Counted from the first letter of the stretch, positions 1 through 9,006 are shown. The stretch is 64,000 nt of DNA from Peribacillus butanolivorans (GCF_001273755.1 NZ_LGYA01000001.1:1505927-1569926); one strand, 5' to 3'. Numbers and translations: made by a program. Notes: generated by a model not told the origin, from the letters alone.

Positions 1-502
1 TGCATAGATAAATGCGTTTTATGTGAAGTTTCTAATGTACCGAAAAAAGAATGGAGGAATAAAGCTTATGTGCTGTAAGAAGAGAAGGAGGAACTCATGA
101 ATTGGTTTAGCATTTTATCACATGAATCATACATGCTCCACCATTATTTTAAAACGTTCTCTTATTCTAAAAAGCTCGTATTAGCCGCCCTTTTTTCTGC
201 ACTTGCAGCTATCCTGCAGTCAACCGGAAACTTTCTCCCAGGGATCGGTTATTTAATCAGTCCTTTTGCCACTCTCCCTATCTTGATTTGTACCATTATA
301 TCTATTCCCTTTGGGCTTCAAAGTTATGTTTTAACGTTTCTTTTATTGATTCTGATCCAACCTGGCGAATCATTTGTTTTCCCGTTTACAACAGGGATAG
401 TAGGTTTAGGACTTGGAATAGCTCTTCTTATTTTAAAAAGACGAATTGGCATCATAGTTTTTACGTCTATATTATTAATGGGTGGAATTTGTTTTCTTCT
501 AT
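1..502. repeat. Direct repeat copy A (identical to 3124-3625)
   Basis: These 502 bases match 3124-3625 base for base at a fixed offset of 3123. The identity covers the leader, the ribosome binding site and the first 135 codons of a membrane-protein gene. It stops abruptly at 502/3625. The left limit may lie outside the window. The absence of differences implies a recent event or an assembly duplication. Confidence 0.97.
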
Positions 503-624
503 CTTTAGAATATTTCATTCGAGCCATAGAAAATACTCCCCTTAGATCAACAGATTTTTATTTTTTATCTGTCTACCTAATGGGGAGCATATCATCTTTT
601 TTCAAAATGGATTCTTTTTATTAA
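97..624 (+). pseudogene. 3'-altered copy of ECF-S-like membrane protein
   Basis: The first 135 residues equal the intact 188-residue protein at 3220-3786, with four to five hydrophobic segments. After the repeat breaks at base 502, the last 40 residues are unrelated and polar and probably come from unrelated DNA. The start ATG follows a strong AGAAGGAGG site. The N-terminal part resembles small integral membrane S-components of ECF vitamin transporters (conserved stretch FLPGIGYLISPFATLPI), but the family assignment is tentative. Losing the last membrane segments makes function doubtful, so I treat it as a truncated duplicate. Confidence 0.6.
536..587. other. Imperfect inverted repeat after repeat copy A
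   Basis: CTCCCC (536-541) pairs with GGGGAG (582-587), and AACAGAT with ATCTGT nearer the loop, around a T-rich loop. No clear T-run follows the stem. It lies just inside the foreign tail joined to the duplicated gene and could be a decayed terminator or a junction structure. Confidence 0.4.
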
Positions 625-704
625 ACGAAAAATATGGGTTTGCGAGATATTTTTTGATTAAACTTTATTTAAAAGCTACAAAAGAAGCTGCATAGGAGGT
701 AAGT

Positions 705-926
705 ATGAGTGAGAAAAAGGAATTAACAAAAGAGGAATTGCAACAGAGAGTCAAATGCTTAGAATATGATCTAAATAAATGGATTAAAATCGAAAATAAA
801 TTAATAGAGAAGATAGCAAGGAAAGAACATGAGAATACTATTATATCTGTTAAAATAGAAGAAATTTCAGAAGGCTTTGTAGCCTTGCAAAAACAACAAG
901 AAATTACTGAAGACACTAAGGCCTAA
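705..926 (+). CDS. Small coiled-coil hypothetical protein (73 aa)
   Basis: The ORF begins with ATG eight bases after an AGGAGGTAAG-type ribosome binding site and ends just before a hairpin terminator at 918-940, so it looks like a complete transcription unit. The 73-residue product is highly charged, with Lys/Glu-rich heptad-like segments predicting one long coiled coil across residues 5-65. There is no signal peptide or membrane segment. I do not recognise a family. Small coiled-coil proteins of this kind are common in prophage-derived islands and as spore or regulatory accessory proteins, but nothing here decides the role. Confidence 0.6.
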   Translation: MSEKKELTKEELQQRVKCLEYDLNKWIKIENKLIEKIARKEHENTIISVKIEEISEGFVALQKQQEITEDTKA

Positions 927-940
927 TTAAAGGCTTTTTT
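918..940 (+). terminator. Rho-independent terminator
   Basis: AAGGCCT pairs with AGGCTTT (one G-T pair) around a short AT loop and is followed by a T-run. It overlaps the 3' end of the coiled-coil gene. Confidence 0.6.
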
Positions 941-1076
941 TATTGTCCTTAAGGAGTGTAGAAATTGAAGAATTAGAAGATGAAATAAAAAATAAAAATA
1001 ATTAAGCACTAAGAAAAAGAGTGATTTTATCAAGAAGAGATTTATCTGGTATTAAGTAGAATTTTATAGTTATAAA

Positions 1077-2507
1077 TCATGGAACAATTTCAAAAACAGT
1101 ACCTTGGTTAAAATCAGTCACTTTCATAGAGCCATAAACCCCTAAATATAGTCTTGTTTGATCCAGATTCGTTCCCAAATTAACATAATAAGCTGATTGA
1201 GACCCAAAATTATAATCGGTTTCAATAACACTAAAATCATTTAGTTTACAATCTGTACTTACCGTGGTATAAGCTAAAACCCCTCTAACCGGAGGCTGAG
1301 ATTCTTTATCCTTGGCAAGATCGGTAAACACAACGCTTCCCGTTAAATTGGGGATTCCATTTCCCATATATGGCTGAACTCCTGTAAGTGCAGTTCCTCC
1401 AAACTTATCGGGGCGGGGATCTTTATGAAAATAACTAGTAATAGGCTGAATACGCTTCACTGAAGAATTTATTGCTTCATTGTAATAAGCAATTGTTTTC
1501 TCATCCAAAGTTGGATTTGCAGAGCAGCCCCTTATAAACGAAGTAGGAAAAGCACCTTCCCAGCCTCGCCAGCCAAAGTTAATAAATCCTTCTAGGTCAG
1601 GTTTAGATTTCATTAAAGAAGCTTGAATAAGCTGAGTAACCGGTATTGGTTTATAATGAACGAATGAAAAAATCGACTCTACCAAATCCTGTCCGACATT
1701 TCCCACATATTTGATATACTGATTATAAAACTTTTGAAATGAAATGCCTGGTATATTGCGAACCCCTTTGGCAATTACCGTAAGCGTTTCCTGAATAGGT
1801 GCGGGAAGTTCATTAAAACGTGTGATTACCGGTGGATTATAGATAAATGTATTCTTAACTACATCAATTTCAATTATTTTACCAGCTATTTCCATATCAT
1901 CCTGGCTTAAATTAAATGGATCATAGCCTGATCCACCATCTCCGGTTGTTAAAACAAGGTTTCCGGTTTCAGGTGAAAAGTTTAAGCTATTGACACCATT
2001 ATGATTAAAAAATGGTCTTCTTAAGTTAAGTAATGTTCGGCGTTTTTGAGGTTGACCATTCGATTGTAAATTCCATTCTTCAACTGTATCAATATGATCA
2101 TATTGATTTTCTCTATTTATCCATCTTAGGTTTAAAGTTCTGGGATCACACGGGTTAGGCCTAAAAGGTTCAGAAAGAGCACCTGGACCTTGTGTTCCAG
2201 CTACTGAATAATGAAGATAAAACAGACCGTTATAATAAAATTCTGGATGAAACGCTAGCCCTAGCAATCCTCGTTCATCATATCCACCACGAGAAACACC
2301 TAGTTCAGAATCACCAAGTTTTATGATTCGCGGGCGAATATCTAAAAAAGTCCTTATAACCCCGTTTCCTATGTAAAAGATCTCTCCTACCTGAGTTGCA
2401 ATAAATAATCTTTCAATTGAGTCACCCGGAAGTATTGCTGTTTTCAAAACAGTGGGTAAATTTATTTTACTTACAATGGGCCGTAAACTAACCTTAACTT
2501 TTATCAA
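1077..2507 (-). CDS. PQQ-dependent sugar dehydrogenase family (GSDH-like) protein
   Basis: This 476-residue protein has the beta-propeller signature of the glucose/sorbosone dehydrogenase and HIPL family: an early blade with RGLLGLAFHPEF (about residues 78-89), then FNHNGVNSLNFSPETG and LTTGDGGSGYDP (about 165-200). Family members oxidise aldose sugars with PQQ, usually outside the cytoplasm. No signal peptide is visible here, so location and cofactor use are uncertain. The start is TTG behind an AAGGAGTG site, the only well-placed start. It stands alone on the minus strand between the two copies of the membrane-protein gene. Confidence is high for the fold and low for the substrate. Confidence 0.75.
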   Translation of the reverse strand: MIKVKVSLRPIVSKINLPTVLKTAILPGDSIERLFIATQVGEIFYIGNGVIRTFLDIRPRIIKLGDSELGVSRGGYDERGLLGLAFHPEFYYNGLFYLHYSVAGTQGPGALSEPFRPNPCDPRTLNLRWINRENQYDHIDTVEEWNLQSNGQPQKRRTLLNLRRPFFNHNGVNSLNFSPETGNLVLTTGDGGSGYDPFNLSQDDMEIAGKIIEIDVVKNTFIYNPPVITRFNELPAPIQETLTVIAKGVRNIPGISFQKFYNQYIKYVGNVGQDLVESIFSFVHYKPIPVTQLIQASLMKSKPDLEGFINFGWRGWEGAFPTSFIRGCSANPTLDEKTIAYYNEAINSSVKRIQPITSYFHKDPRPDKFGGTALTGVQPYMGNGIPNLTGSVVFTDLAKDKESQPPVRGVLAYTTVSTDCKLNDFSVIETDYNFGSQSAYYVNLGTNLDQTRLYLGVYGSMKVTDFNQGTVFEIVP

Positions 2508-2639
2508 CTAACTTTACACTCCTTCTTATTGTTTTCTTTTTTAAGAATATGATTAGAGCTGTTCTATTAGAATCAAATTAGGGCCGGGGAATTTCGGGAA
2601 TTTACTTAATAATATAAACATATATAGAACAATCTCTTT

Positions 2640-2896
2640 CTAAACATCTTCAATATGAATTTCAGCTTGAATCCGTATTTTTGTCGGTTGTCCTTCATAA
2701 ATAACATCTAAGGTTCCAATTTCTTTTACTTCGTTATTTTCTTTCATTAAATAGTATTGATTTCGTCTTAACTAAAAACTGAATCCAATATTGAAGATGA
2801 TAGCGTTTTAAAAAAAGTTCTCCCTCTTCAAGACCAAAATTCAATCCTGCTGCAAATGATGCTTCTTCGTAGTCATTTGTATTACTTTTTTGTTAA
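2640..2896 (-). pseudogene. Frameshifted small gene, unknown family
   Basis: Two overlapping minus-strand frames read as one broken protein. The upstream part (2734-2896) encodes ASFAAGLNFGLEEGELFLK and continues to about LQYWIQFL, then stops. The downstream part (2640-2747) encodes 35 residues from MKENNEVKEIGTLDVIYEG. Joining the frames near 2770 gives a natural sequence of roughly 85 residues. No good start is visible upstream, so the 5' end is also lost. I do not recognise the family. Confidence 0.45.
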
Positions 2897-3108
2897 CGAT
2901 AAAAATAGCCGGACAAACGTTGGCTCGTTTTGAACGTCACAGTTCATCAAATATATTCGATTTTTCAACTCAACAGTCATTCGGCCATGTCGGTGAAAGG
3001 TTTATCGACCAAACCAGGGATATGGACTTTGTATCCGCGGAAAGAACTTTGGATTTAAAGTCGTACGAGTCAATCTTAAAACCGGCAAATGTTAGTAGGT
3101 ATAAGTGA
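2890..3108 (+). CDS. Doubtful ORF, possible gene fragment
   Basis: This is an open frame of 72 residues beginning at a TTG with no ribosome binding site. It is polar, without membrane segments or a motif I recognise. The stretch from about 2910 to 3110 is slightly GC-richer than its surroundings and lies against the left edge of repeat copy B, so it may be a residue of the insertion or recombination that produced the duplication. Treat it as a possible C-terminal fragment rather than a functional gene. Confidence 0.2.
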   Translation: MLTIKIAGQTLARFERHSSSNIFDFSTQQSFGHVGERFIDQTRDMDFVSAERTLDLKSYESILKPANVSRYK

Positions 3109-3123
3109 TGTAATGATGGCGAT

Positions 3124-3625
3124 TGCATAGATAAATGCGTTTTATGTGAAGTTTCTAATGTACCGAAAAAAGAATGGAGGAATAAAGCTTATGTGCTGTA
3201 AGAAGAGAAGGAGGAACTCATGAATTGGTTTAGCATTTTATCACATGAATCATACATGCTCCACCATTATTTTAAAACGTTCTCTTATTCTAAAAAGCTC
3301 GTATTAGCCGCCCTTTTTTCTGCACTTGCAGCTATCCTGCAGTCAACCGGAAACTTTCTCCCAGGGATCGGTTATTTAATCAGTCCTTTTGCCACTCTCC
3401 CTATCTTGATTTGTACCATTATATCTATTCCCTTTGGGCTTCAAAGTTATGTTTTAACGTTTCTTTTATTGATTCTGATCCAACCTGGCGAATCATTTGT
3501 TTTCCCGTTTACAACAGGGATAGTAGGTTTAGGACTTGGAATAGCTCTTCTTATTTTAAAAAGACGAATTGGCATCATAGTTTTTACGTCTATATTATTA
3601 ATGGGTGGAATTTGTTTTCTTCTAT
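3124..3625. repeat. Direct repeat copy B (identical to 1-502)
   Basis: This is the second copy of the exact 502-bp repeat. Here the repeat runs on smoothly into the rest of the membrane-protein gene, so copy B is the ancestral arrangement and copy A the derived one. Confidence 0.97.
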
Positions 3626-3786
3626 ATATTGTCCATTTCCCTGTTTTAGGACCAATCGCCAGTACATCTCTTTCATTAAAAGTTATAGGATTTATTTACA
3701 TTTTTTCTTTTATATATAGCTGGGTATGGGTTGAATTAAGCAGGTTTATCTTTAAGAAATGGTATAAATTGATGGGGAAAAAATAG
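3220..3786 (+). CDS. ECF-S-component-like integral membrane protein
   Basis: This is the intact 188-residue version of the duplicated gene, preceded by AGAAGGAGG. It has about six hydrophobic segments and a basic C-terminus (FKKWYKLMGKK). The conserved LAALFSALAAI / FLPGIGYLISPFATLPI / LQSYVLTFLLLILIQPGE pattern resembles S-components of energy-coupling-factor vitamin or metabolite importers, which would use shared EcfA-EcfA'-EcfT subunits encoded elsewhere. Another small-molecule membrane protein family is possible. No riboswitch is visible upstream to suggest a substrate. A terminator follows at 3802-3837. Confidence 0.55.
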   Translation: MNWFSILSHESYMLHHYFKTFSYSKKLVLAALFSALAAILQSTGNFLPGIGYLISPFATLPILICTIISIPFGLQSYVLTFLLLILIQPGESFVFPFTTGIVGLGLGIALLILKRRIGIIVFTSILLMGGICFLLYIVHFPVLGPIASTSLSLKVIGFIYIFSFIYSWVWVELSRFIFKKWYKLMGKK

Positions 3787-3801
3787 GTAAGCAAGTTTAG
3801 G

Positions 3802-3837
3802 GCGCATTGCCAGGAATAAGAAATGCGCTCTTTCTTT
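3802..3837 (+). terminator. Rho-independent terminator
   Basis: The stem GCGCATT/AATGCGC has a 13-base loop and is followed by a T-rich tail. It ends the membrane-protein unit. Confidence 0.75.
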
Positions 3838-3954
3838 GTAAAGGTTCATATAGTTTAATAAGATGTTAGTCACAAAAGAATTTCTTGTAAACAAGTAAAC
3901 TCATATTAGGATCATTTTCGCTACTCCGCTAACGGGCTCTTTAATGAAGTAACT

Positions 3955-3996
3955 AAAGCCTAATTTCTCGGTGTTAAAAGCGAGAAATTAGGCTTT
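3955..3996. terminator. Strong bidirectional terminator hairpin
   Basis: A perfect 16-bp stem (AAAGCCTAATTTCTCG and its complement) surrounds a 10-base loop, with A-run and T-run flanks, so it can terminate from either side. No gene ends immediately beside it, which suggests a lost neighbour. Confidence 0.8.
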
Positions 3997-4200
3997 ATAT
4001 ATTTGGATTTCTTTACCGTTGTAAATCTGTATTTTCCTGATGTTACTCCCTTAGCGTATGTTTTCCGCATTTTGTTGGTAGGACCCGAATAGGAACAAAC
4101 TGTGCGGTAACTAAAAAACTAAATCGCAACAAATTTCAAGTCGTCTCTAAATTTTGAATCGGCTTTTTATTATGCATTGAGCGTTCAAGGAGGTCATGTT

Positions 4201-4485
4201 TTGACAATTAAAATCGGTGTAATAATCGCAACTGCTAGTTTTATTATTGGTTTCTTTACATTTAACTGAAATAGGGACAAGGATGTTAAAAGTGATGCTA
4301 CAGAATCGGCAATTATAAGAACAAAATTAGACAATATTGGTCAATCAGATGATTCAATTAGGATTGATTTTAAAGCTAGTGACCAACGTTGGACTGCATT
4401 GTCAAAGACAGTAATACGCATAGATAAAAGTACTAAACAGGCACATAAACGTATTGATCAAATCGAAAAAAAGGGAGAGATTTAA
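4201..4485 (+). pseudogene. Phage holin-accessory (XhlA-like) gene with internal stop
   Basis: The frame runs from TTG 4201 (after AAGGAGGTC) to TAA 4485 with a single in-frame TGA after the N-terminal membrane segment (about residue 23). Before the stop: one transmembrane helix ending GFFTFN. After it: a coiled-coil domain ending STKQAHKRIDQIEKKGEI. This layout matches the small membrane-anchored coiled-coil proteins upstream of Bacillus phage holins. It abuts the holin gene directly (stop 4485, next ATG 4487). A one-base change probably made the stop, so the gene looks recently inactivated. Confidence 0.7.
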
Positions 4486-4486
4486 A

Positions 4487-4807
4487 ATGGATAACGAAAT
4501 CATGCAGCAAGTATTAATCATTACAACTATATTGGCTCCCATAGTCGCGGCCGTGGTTCAGGTCGTAAAGCACACAGTCAATTTACCAAACAACGCTTTA
4601 CCTATACTAAGTCTAGTAATCGGGCTAGGGGTAGGTTCTGTTGCTTTTCCTTTCACAGATATGGATATTGTCTTAAGGTTATGGGCTGGTGCATTCGCTG
4701 GTCTTGGTGGAACAGGGCTTTATGAGTTAATAGCAAAAAGAGAAGGAACTTCAAAAAAAAGCTGCCCGTTGGGTGGCTATTCTTTTAAAAAAAGAGGAGG
4801 AGATTAA
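4487..4807 (+). CDS. Phage holin
   Basis: The protein is 106 residues from ATG 4487, which has a GGGAGAG site at proper spacing. The frame is also open a short way upstream but without a start signal. There are two or three hydrophobic segments ([55 protein letters not shown]) and a charged C-terminus, as in Bacillus phage holins that open the membrane to release endolysin. The endolysin ATG lies 2 bp after the stop. The last 20 codons overlap a GC-rich hairpin with a T-run (4762-4790), so the C-terminus may have been extended through a former terminator. Confidence 0.8.
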   Translation: MDNEIMQQVLIITTILAPIVAAVVQVVKHTVNLPNNALPILSLVIGLGVGSVAFPFTDMDIVLRLWAGAFAGLGGTGLYELIAKREGTSKKSCPLGGYSFKKRGGD

Positions 4808-4808
4808 T

Positions 4809-5735
4809 ATGACAACTATAAAAGGAATTGATGTTTCACATTGGCAAGGTGTAATTAATTGGAACAAAGTCGCAAAAGATGGTGTGAAGTTTGTATTTAT
4901 TAAAGCTACCGAGGGAACGAGTTATTCTAAGCTTTCCTACTTTAAAGAAAATGCTCCTAAAGCTTTGGCAGCGGGATTAAAAGTGGGGGCCTATCACTAT
5001 GCTAAGTTTGCTACTGTAGCAGAAGCAAAGGCTGAGGCTGCGTATTTTATAGATTCTATCAGTTCTATTGGTTTAAATTACCCTGCTGTTCTTGACCTTG
5101 AAGAAAACAAAAAAAAGGCAAAGAAAAAGACACTAACTGACGCCGCTATTGCATTTTTAGAGGCCATTGAAGATGCAGGACATACTGCTATGTTATATAC
5201 AGGTAAATCCTTTCTTGAGAATGCTTTAGATGAATCAAGATTGAAGAAGTATACTTTGTGGATTGCTCGATACAACAGCACATTGGGACGTAGCGCAGAT
5301 ATTTGGCAACATTCTGATTCAGGTAAAATAAATGGTATTAGCACAAAGGTAGATTTAAATGTAGCCGATAGGGATTTCACGGACACAGAAAATACTGTTA
5401 GCCCGCCCAATACATCCAGTACATCCACAACAACTTATACTGTAAAAAAAGGCGACACACTTAGCTTGATTGCAAAAAAATACAAAACAACAGTAAAAGC
5501 CCTAGTAAGTCTTAATGGAATTAAAGACCCAGGCAAAATTAATATCGGTCTGAAACTAAAAGTCACTGGATCAGTATCAACAAATAGTACAAAAAAATAT
5601 CATACTGTTAAAAGTGGCGACACCGTATCAGCATTAGTTAAAAAATACGGAAGTTCCACAGCCCAAATTAAAAATTGGAATAGTTTAAAGAATATCGATA
5701 AAATTTATGTCGGACAAAATTTACGTGTGAAATAA
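4809..5735 (+). CDS. GH25 endolysin (lysozyme) with two LysM domains
   Basis: This 308-residue protein starts at ATG 4809 after AGGAGGAG. Residues 1-195 form a GH25 muramidase: GIDVSHWQG near the start, [16 protein letters not shown], and the catalytic-type LDLEENK segment near residue 97. Two LysM repeats follow a Ser/Thr linker: [16 protein letters not shown] (about 213-257) and [18 protein letters not shown] (about 264-307). It cleaves peptidoglycan glycan strands, with LysM binding the wall. It forms a lysis cassette with the holin. It could still function as a host autolysin or in phage lysis, though no intact prophage surrounds it. Confidence 0.92.
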   Translation: MTTIKGIDVSHWQGVINWNKVAKDGVKFVFIKATEGTSYSKLSYFKENAPKALAAGLKVGAYHYAKFATVAEAKAEAAYFIDSISSIGLNYPAVLDLEENKKKAKKKTLTDAAIAFLEAIEDAGHTAMLYTGKSFLENALDESRLKKYTLWIARYNSTLGRSADIWQHSDSGKINGISTKVDLNVADRDFTDTENTVSPPNTSSTSTTTYTVKKGDTLSLIAKKYKTTVKALVSLNGIKDPGKINIGLKLKVTGSVSTNSTKKYHTVKSGDTVSALVKKYGSSTAQIKNWNSLKNIDKIYVGQNLRVK

Positions 5736-5740
5736 GTAAA

Positions 5741-5771
5741 AGCCCTTCTCTTAATTGAGAGGGGACTTTTT
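5741..5771 (+). terminator. Terminator of the lysis cassette
   Basis: AGCCCTTCTCTT pairs with GAGAGGGGACT around AATT, followed by TTTT. The same terminator type follows the endolysin relic at 13919-14032. Confidence 0.75.
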
Positions 5772-5783
5772 AGTATTTAAGTC

Positions 5784-7014
5784 TTATAATTTAAAATTTT
5801 TACCATTTATATTGATTGCTATTTCTTCTTTTTTCTGATTTTGTTTTGGAGCTTCTTCTGGTTTTACACGACTTGTATTCGGTGTGTAAGTTTGGCGAGT
5901 TATAGGATGAGGTGGTCCAATTACGACTGATTCTTTAATTGGAGTTAATACATCGGCTATTTTTGTAGCATCAACACCATATGCTAGTTGGAAAACTTCT
6001 GGAGGTGTTAGTCGTAACGTATCAGAACCTTCTGCTGTTTCACGTTGGTCATTGTTAAAAAAGAGGTGGAGATGCAATTTTTCTGATTTAGGTATAATCC
6101 AATGCCACCAAGCCATCGGAATAAAAACAACTTGACCAGGTTTCACCATATAGGTATGCAATTTATTAGTATCTGGGTCAATAAGTGAGATTTGGGCTTC
6201 ACCTGAAACTATAACATCTAACTCCCAAGCGTTAGGATGCCAATGAGGTTCCCGAATATGTCCCTTTGTAAGATAGAGGTCTGCAAAAGCACCTCCCACC
6301 ATTGCAGGAATTTGGGTCGAGGTTATCTCATATAAAACATTTTCAGGGTCTCTTTGGTGGAAGATACTATTCTTTGAGTCAAAAAAGAGATTAGGTGTTC
6401 CGCTTGTTTTTTTTATGTTTGTATTGTCAGGGACAAATCCAGTGTTCCTGTTCAAAGGTTGGTGAGTTAAAGGAATAGGCGGTCCAATTACGACTGATTC
6501 TTTAATTGGATTTAATGCACTGGCAATTTTGTTAGCATCAACACCGTATGCAAGTTGGAAAACTTCTGGTGGTGTTAGTCGCAACATGTTAGAACCCTCT
6601 GCTGATTCAAATAGGTCATTGTTAAAGAACAGGTGCATATGCAATTTTTCTGACTTAGGTAAAATCCAATGCCACCAAGCCATGGGAATAAAAACAACTT
6701 GACCAGGTTTTGCAATATAGGTATGCAATTTATTAGTATCTGGGTCAACAATTGAGATTTGGGCTTCACCCGAAATAACAACATCTAACTCCCAAGCGTT
6801 AGGATGCCAATGAGGTTCCCGAATATTTTGTAAGATAAACGTCACTAAAAGCACCTCCCACCATTGCAGGAAGTTGTGTCGAAGTAACCGTAAATACAAC
6901 ATTTTCAGGGTCTCTTTCGTGGAAGATATTATCCTTCGAGTCGAAAAAGAGGTTAGGGGTTCCACTTGTTTTTTTTATGTTTGTATTGTCAGGTACGAAT
7001 CCAGACTTCCCCAT
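5784..7014 (-). pseudogene. Two-domain cupin, frameshifted in the first domain
   Basis: The gene starts at ATG 7014 (GGAGGAAG upstream) and encodes two nearly identical cupin units, each with REPHWHPNAWELD, a histidine-rich metal-site motif, and PGQVVFIPMAWWHWI, as in bicupins related to oxalate decarboxylase. Near 6830 the first unit lacks 5 bases present in the second (GAATAT joined directly to TTTGTAAG). This shifts the frame after residue 62: the first frame ends at 6799 and the second runs from 6965 to 5784. A Pro/Lys-rich tail ends the protein. The second unit may still be made alone. The substrate is unknown; family members act on small acids or serve structural roles. Confidence 0.8.
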
Positions 7015-7416
7015 GAATCTTCCTCCCATTGCCTAAGAATTTTTATATAATGCGAATAATAAGGTATCACTATAATGTTATATGGGATAACGACATGCAA
7101 TATGAATCAGATAAGTACCTATAAGCACCTGAAACCTATTACATAAAATGAACATAAGGTGAAGGTTGTAATAGGGAGCTTCTTATCTTTTTCGTTTACA
7201 CTACAATAATTACTGGTGGAACAAGTCACAAAAAACTTAACCTAGTTAATAGGGTGCTTTTATTAAACAGGGGGATGATCGCGACGGCATCTTTCTTTTC
7301 TTTTGATTAAAGAGGCGGGGCGTTGGATATGATGCCGTAAGTTATGAGGAATCGTATACGACATAAAAACATCAATTTTCATAAACATAGGCTATAACCT
7401 ATAACCTATTAATAGG
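7015..7416. other. Intergenic, no gene seen
   Basis: There are about 400 AT-rich bases between divergent units. I see no ORF with a ribosome binding site and no strong hairpin. The 3' part has short palindromic steps around CCTATTAATAGG just before the next ORF. Confidence 0.5.
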
Positions 7417-7710
7417 TTGGCGAGGAATTTCAGTCAATTGGGAATACTACCTTCATTACTGGGGTGGTTATTGACTTTAAAAAAACAAACAGCACAGAAA
7501 ATATTCATTACCGGTAACTGGATACAAGCGTTAGGTGGACTTATTAACGTGGGACACGGAATCGAGCTCAATCCCTTCCCAGGCCATTCAGAAAACATTA
7601 TTGGAAACCTATTTCAATCTACAGGAAACTCATTACAGGCTATTGGAGGAGTATATGAATTAGAAAAGAACGGAAACACGGATAATAACTCAAAATTAGC
7701 TCAAGATTAA
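7417..7710 (+). CDS. Small repeat-type hypothetical protein (97 aa)
   Basis: The 97-residue ORF starts at TTG 7417 with only a weak ribosome binding site, so the 5' end may be missing. It contains two related segments (TGNWIQALGGLINVGHGIEL and LFQSTGNSLQAIGGVYELE), the internally repetitive amphipathic pattern seen in small Bacillus proteins of the DUF6944 type. I recall that family from general pattern only, without a search. The function is unknown. The larger minus-strand protein at 19183-19764 shares the NIGN-type amphipathic style. Confidence 0.45.
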   Translation: MARNFSQLGILPSLLGWLLTLKKQTAQKIFITGNWIQALGGLINVGHGIELNPFPGHSENIIGNLFQSTGNSLQAIGGVYELEKNGNTDNNSKLAQD

Positions 7711-7893
7711 TCGGGTGATTATCGGGCAGTATTTTAATTCTAATGGATTTAGCAGCTGCCTGATTAATGCCCCAAAAAAGGTTTCCACTAATTCAATTAA
7801 ATAAATCCATAGTTTTGCGAAGGGATTTTTATAAATCTGAACTTTTGAAAATACATGACTAATAAAAAGAAACGTCATTTGTGTAAATCTTTT

Positions 7894-8388
7894 CTATCGG
7901 GCTTGTTGCTTTCTCTTGAAAATTAGACGGAACCAAACAAACTGTATCAAAACTGCAATAATTACACCGACCAGAGTATCTGTCATTCTATCTATGGCAT
8001 AATGTTTCGTTTGGTGTTCAAGTACAAAGACAAATAATATCGTGAGTGCGACTTGATGAATTACTGTTTTGTTAAATTTTAACCACTGTGTGATATAACA
8101 TCCTAAAAGAATTAATAGTCCTAAATTCCATCCATTTATACTCATATGTCTTGCAATGAGTACAATAACGGAAATACCAATCATGGTTCCAATTACACGT
8201 TGTATGGATCGTTGGACCGTTATGTCAATTGTTGATTGAAGGCATAGGATGACGGTGAGTGGAGCTAAGTAAGGATGATTAGAACCCAATAGTTTTGATA
8301 ATTCCCAGGACAGAGTAGAACCTATTGCCATTTTCCATATTAGAATTGAAAAGTTCTTATTTAGAACGTCGTGTTTTTTTGTTTTCAT
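7894..8388 (-). CDS. FUSC/aromatic acid exporter family membrane protein
   Basis: The protein is 164 residues if started at ATG 8388, which has CCGAGGTG upstream (a GTG two codons earlier is also possible). Five or so hydrophobic segments include the family-like NHPYLAPLTVILCLQ followed by RSIQRVIGTMIGISVIVLI, typical of the FUSC/YqjA-type N-terminal membrane domain of aromatic-acid exporters. The usual family length is about 300 or more residues with a cytoplasmic C-terminal domain. This short form has only the membrane half. Its role is probably a small membrane exporter component; the substrate is unknown. Confidence 0.65.
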   Translation of the reverse strand: MKTKKHDVLNKNFSILIWKMAIGSTLSWELSKLLGSNHPYLAPLTVILCLQSTIDITVQRSIQRVIGTMIGISVIVLIARHMSINGWNLGLLILLGCYITQWLKFNKTVIHQVALTILFVFVLEHQTKHYAIDRMTDTLVGVIIAVLIQFVWFRLIFKRKQQAR

Positions 8389-8552
8389 ATTCACCTCGGT
8401 GTAATATTCTACCTTTTTATAGAATCCTTCCTATGGTGAATTTTTATGTATATGGATTAATTGTTTTTTTATGTAGTTGAACAAGCCTAAGAAGAAAAAG
8501 AAGATGACCAAAGCATGACGCTAAAAGGGAAACGTCAGGAACAAGGCTATTA

Positions 8553-8777
8553 ATGTCCAGGCATATGCAGCCGATTATATTTCGTCGTCAAAGGAAGTAT
8601 GAGGCTGAACAAGCTATCAAGGATTTAGAGGCGAGAGGATTTGAGGTTATTTCTCCTCTTAAACAGCAAAATCCTCAATCTGAAGTGCCTCATAATCTTT
8701 CATTCGAACAGAGGAGATTCAAGGTAGAAGATTTTTCTTCTCCTTGGATTGCTAAGTTAAGAAGAATCGAAGAGTAG
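8553..8777 (+). CDS. Small hypothetical protein (74 aa)
   Basis: The ORF is 74 residues with a basic N-terminus and a central EAEQAIKDLEARGFEVISPL stretch that suggests an alpha/beta mini-fold. An ATG at 8553 and another at 8565 are possible starts, and the ribosome binding site is weak. No family is recognised. It precedes a run of prophage debris. Confidence 0.4.
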   Translation: MSRHMQPIIFRRQRKYEAEQAIKDLEARGFEVISPLKQQNPQSEVPHNLSFEQRRFKVEDFSSPWIAKLRRIEE

Positions 8778-8874
8778 ACACAAACTGTGCAGTGAAAAAG
8801 TAAATTGGAATTTTCCAATCAGCTCCTGTTTTTTAGATTTTTACCGGTTTCAGTACCCGCATTGAAAATAGATA

Positions 8875-9006
8875 CTACCATAATAAAGAAAAAAGAATTT
8901 GTATTGCTGAGTGGGCTTTCCAATATCCCAAAAAATTCATGAACACAAGAATGACAAATAAAAGAGCAGTAACTATGGTTATAAAAAGGCGTACGTTAAG
9001 AGACAT
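8875..9006 (-). CDS. 43-aa single-pass membrane peptide
   Basis: The start ATG 9006 lies seven bases after an AAGGAGGG ribosome binding site, the strongest in this region. The peptide is almost entirely hydrophobic (residues 5-30, FITIVTALLFVILVFMNFLG) with a short aromatic C-terminus. It would be a single-span membrane peptide, possibly a small stress or phage-derived membrane protein. It has no recognised family. Confidence 0.55.
   Translation of the reverse strand: MSLNVRLFITIVTALLFVILVFMNFLGYWKAHSAIQILFSLLW

Noticed and set aside
4454-4486. N-terminal extension of the holin
   Set aside because: It overlaps the upstream accessory gene, has no start signal and is not needed; ATG 4487 fits the ribosome binding site.
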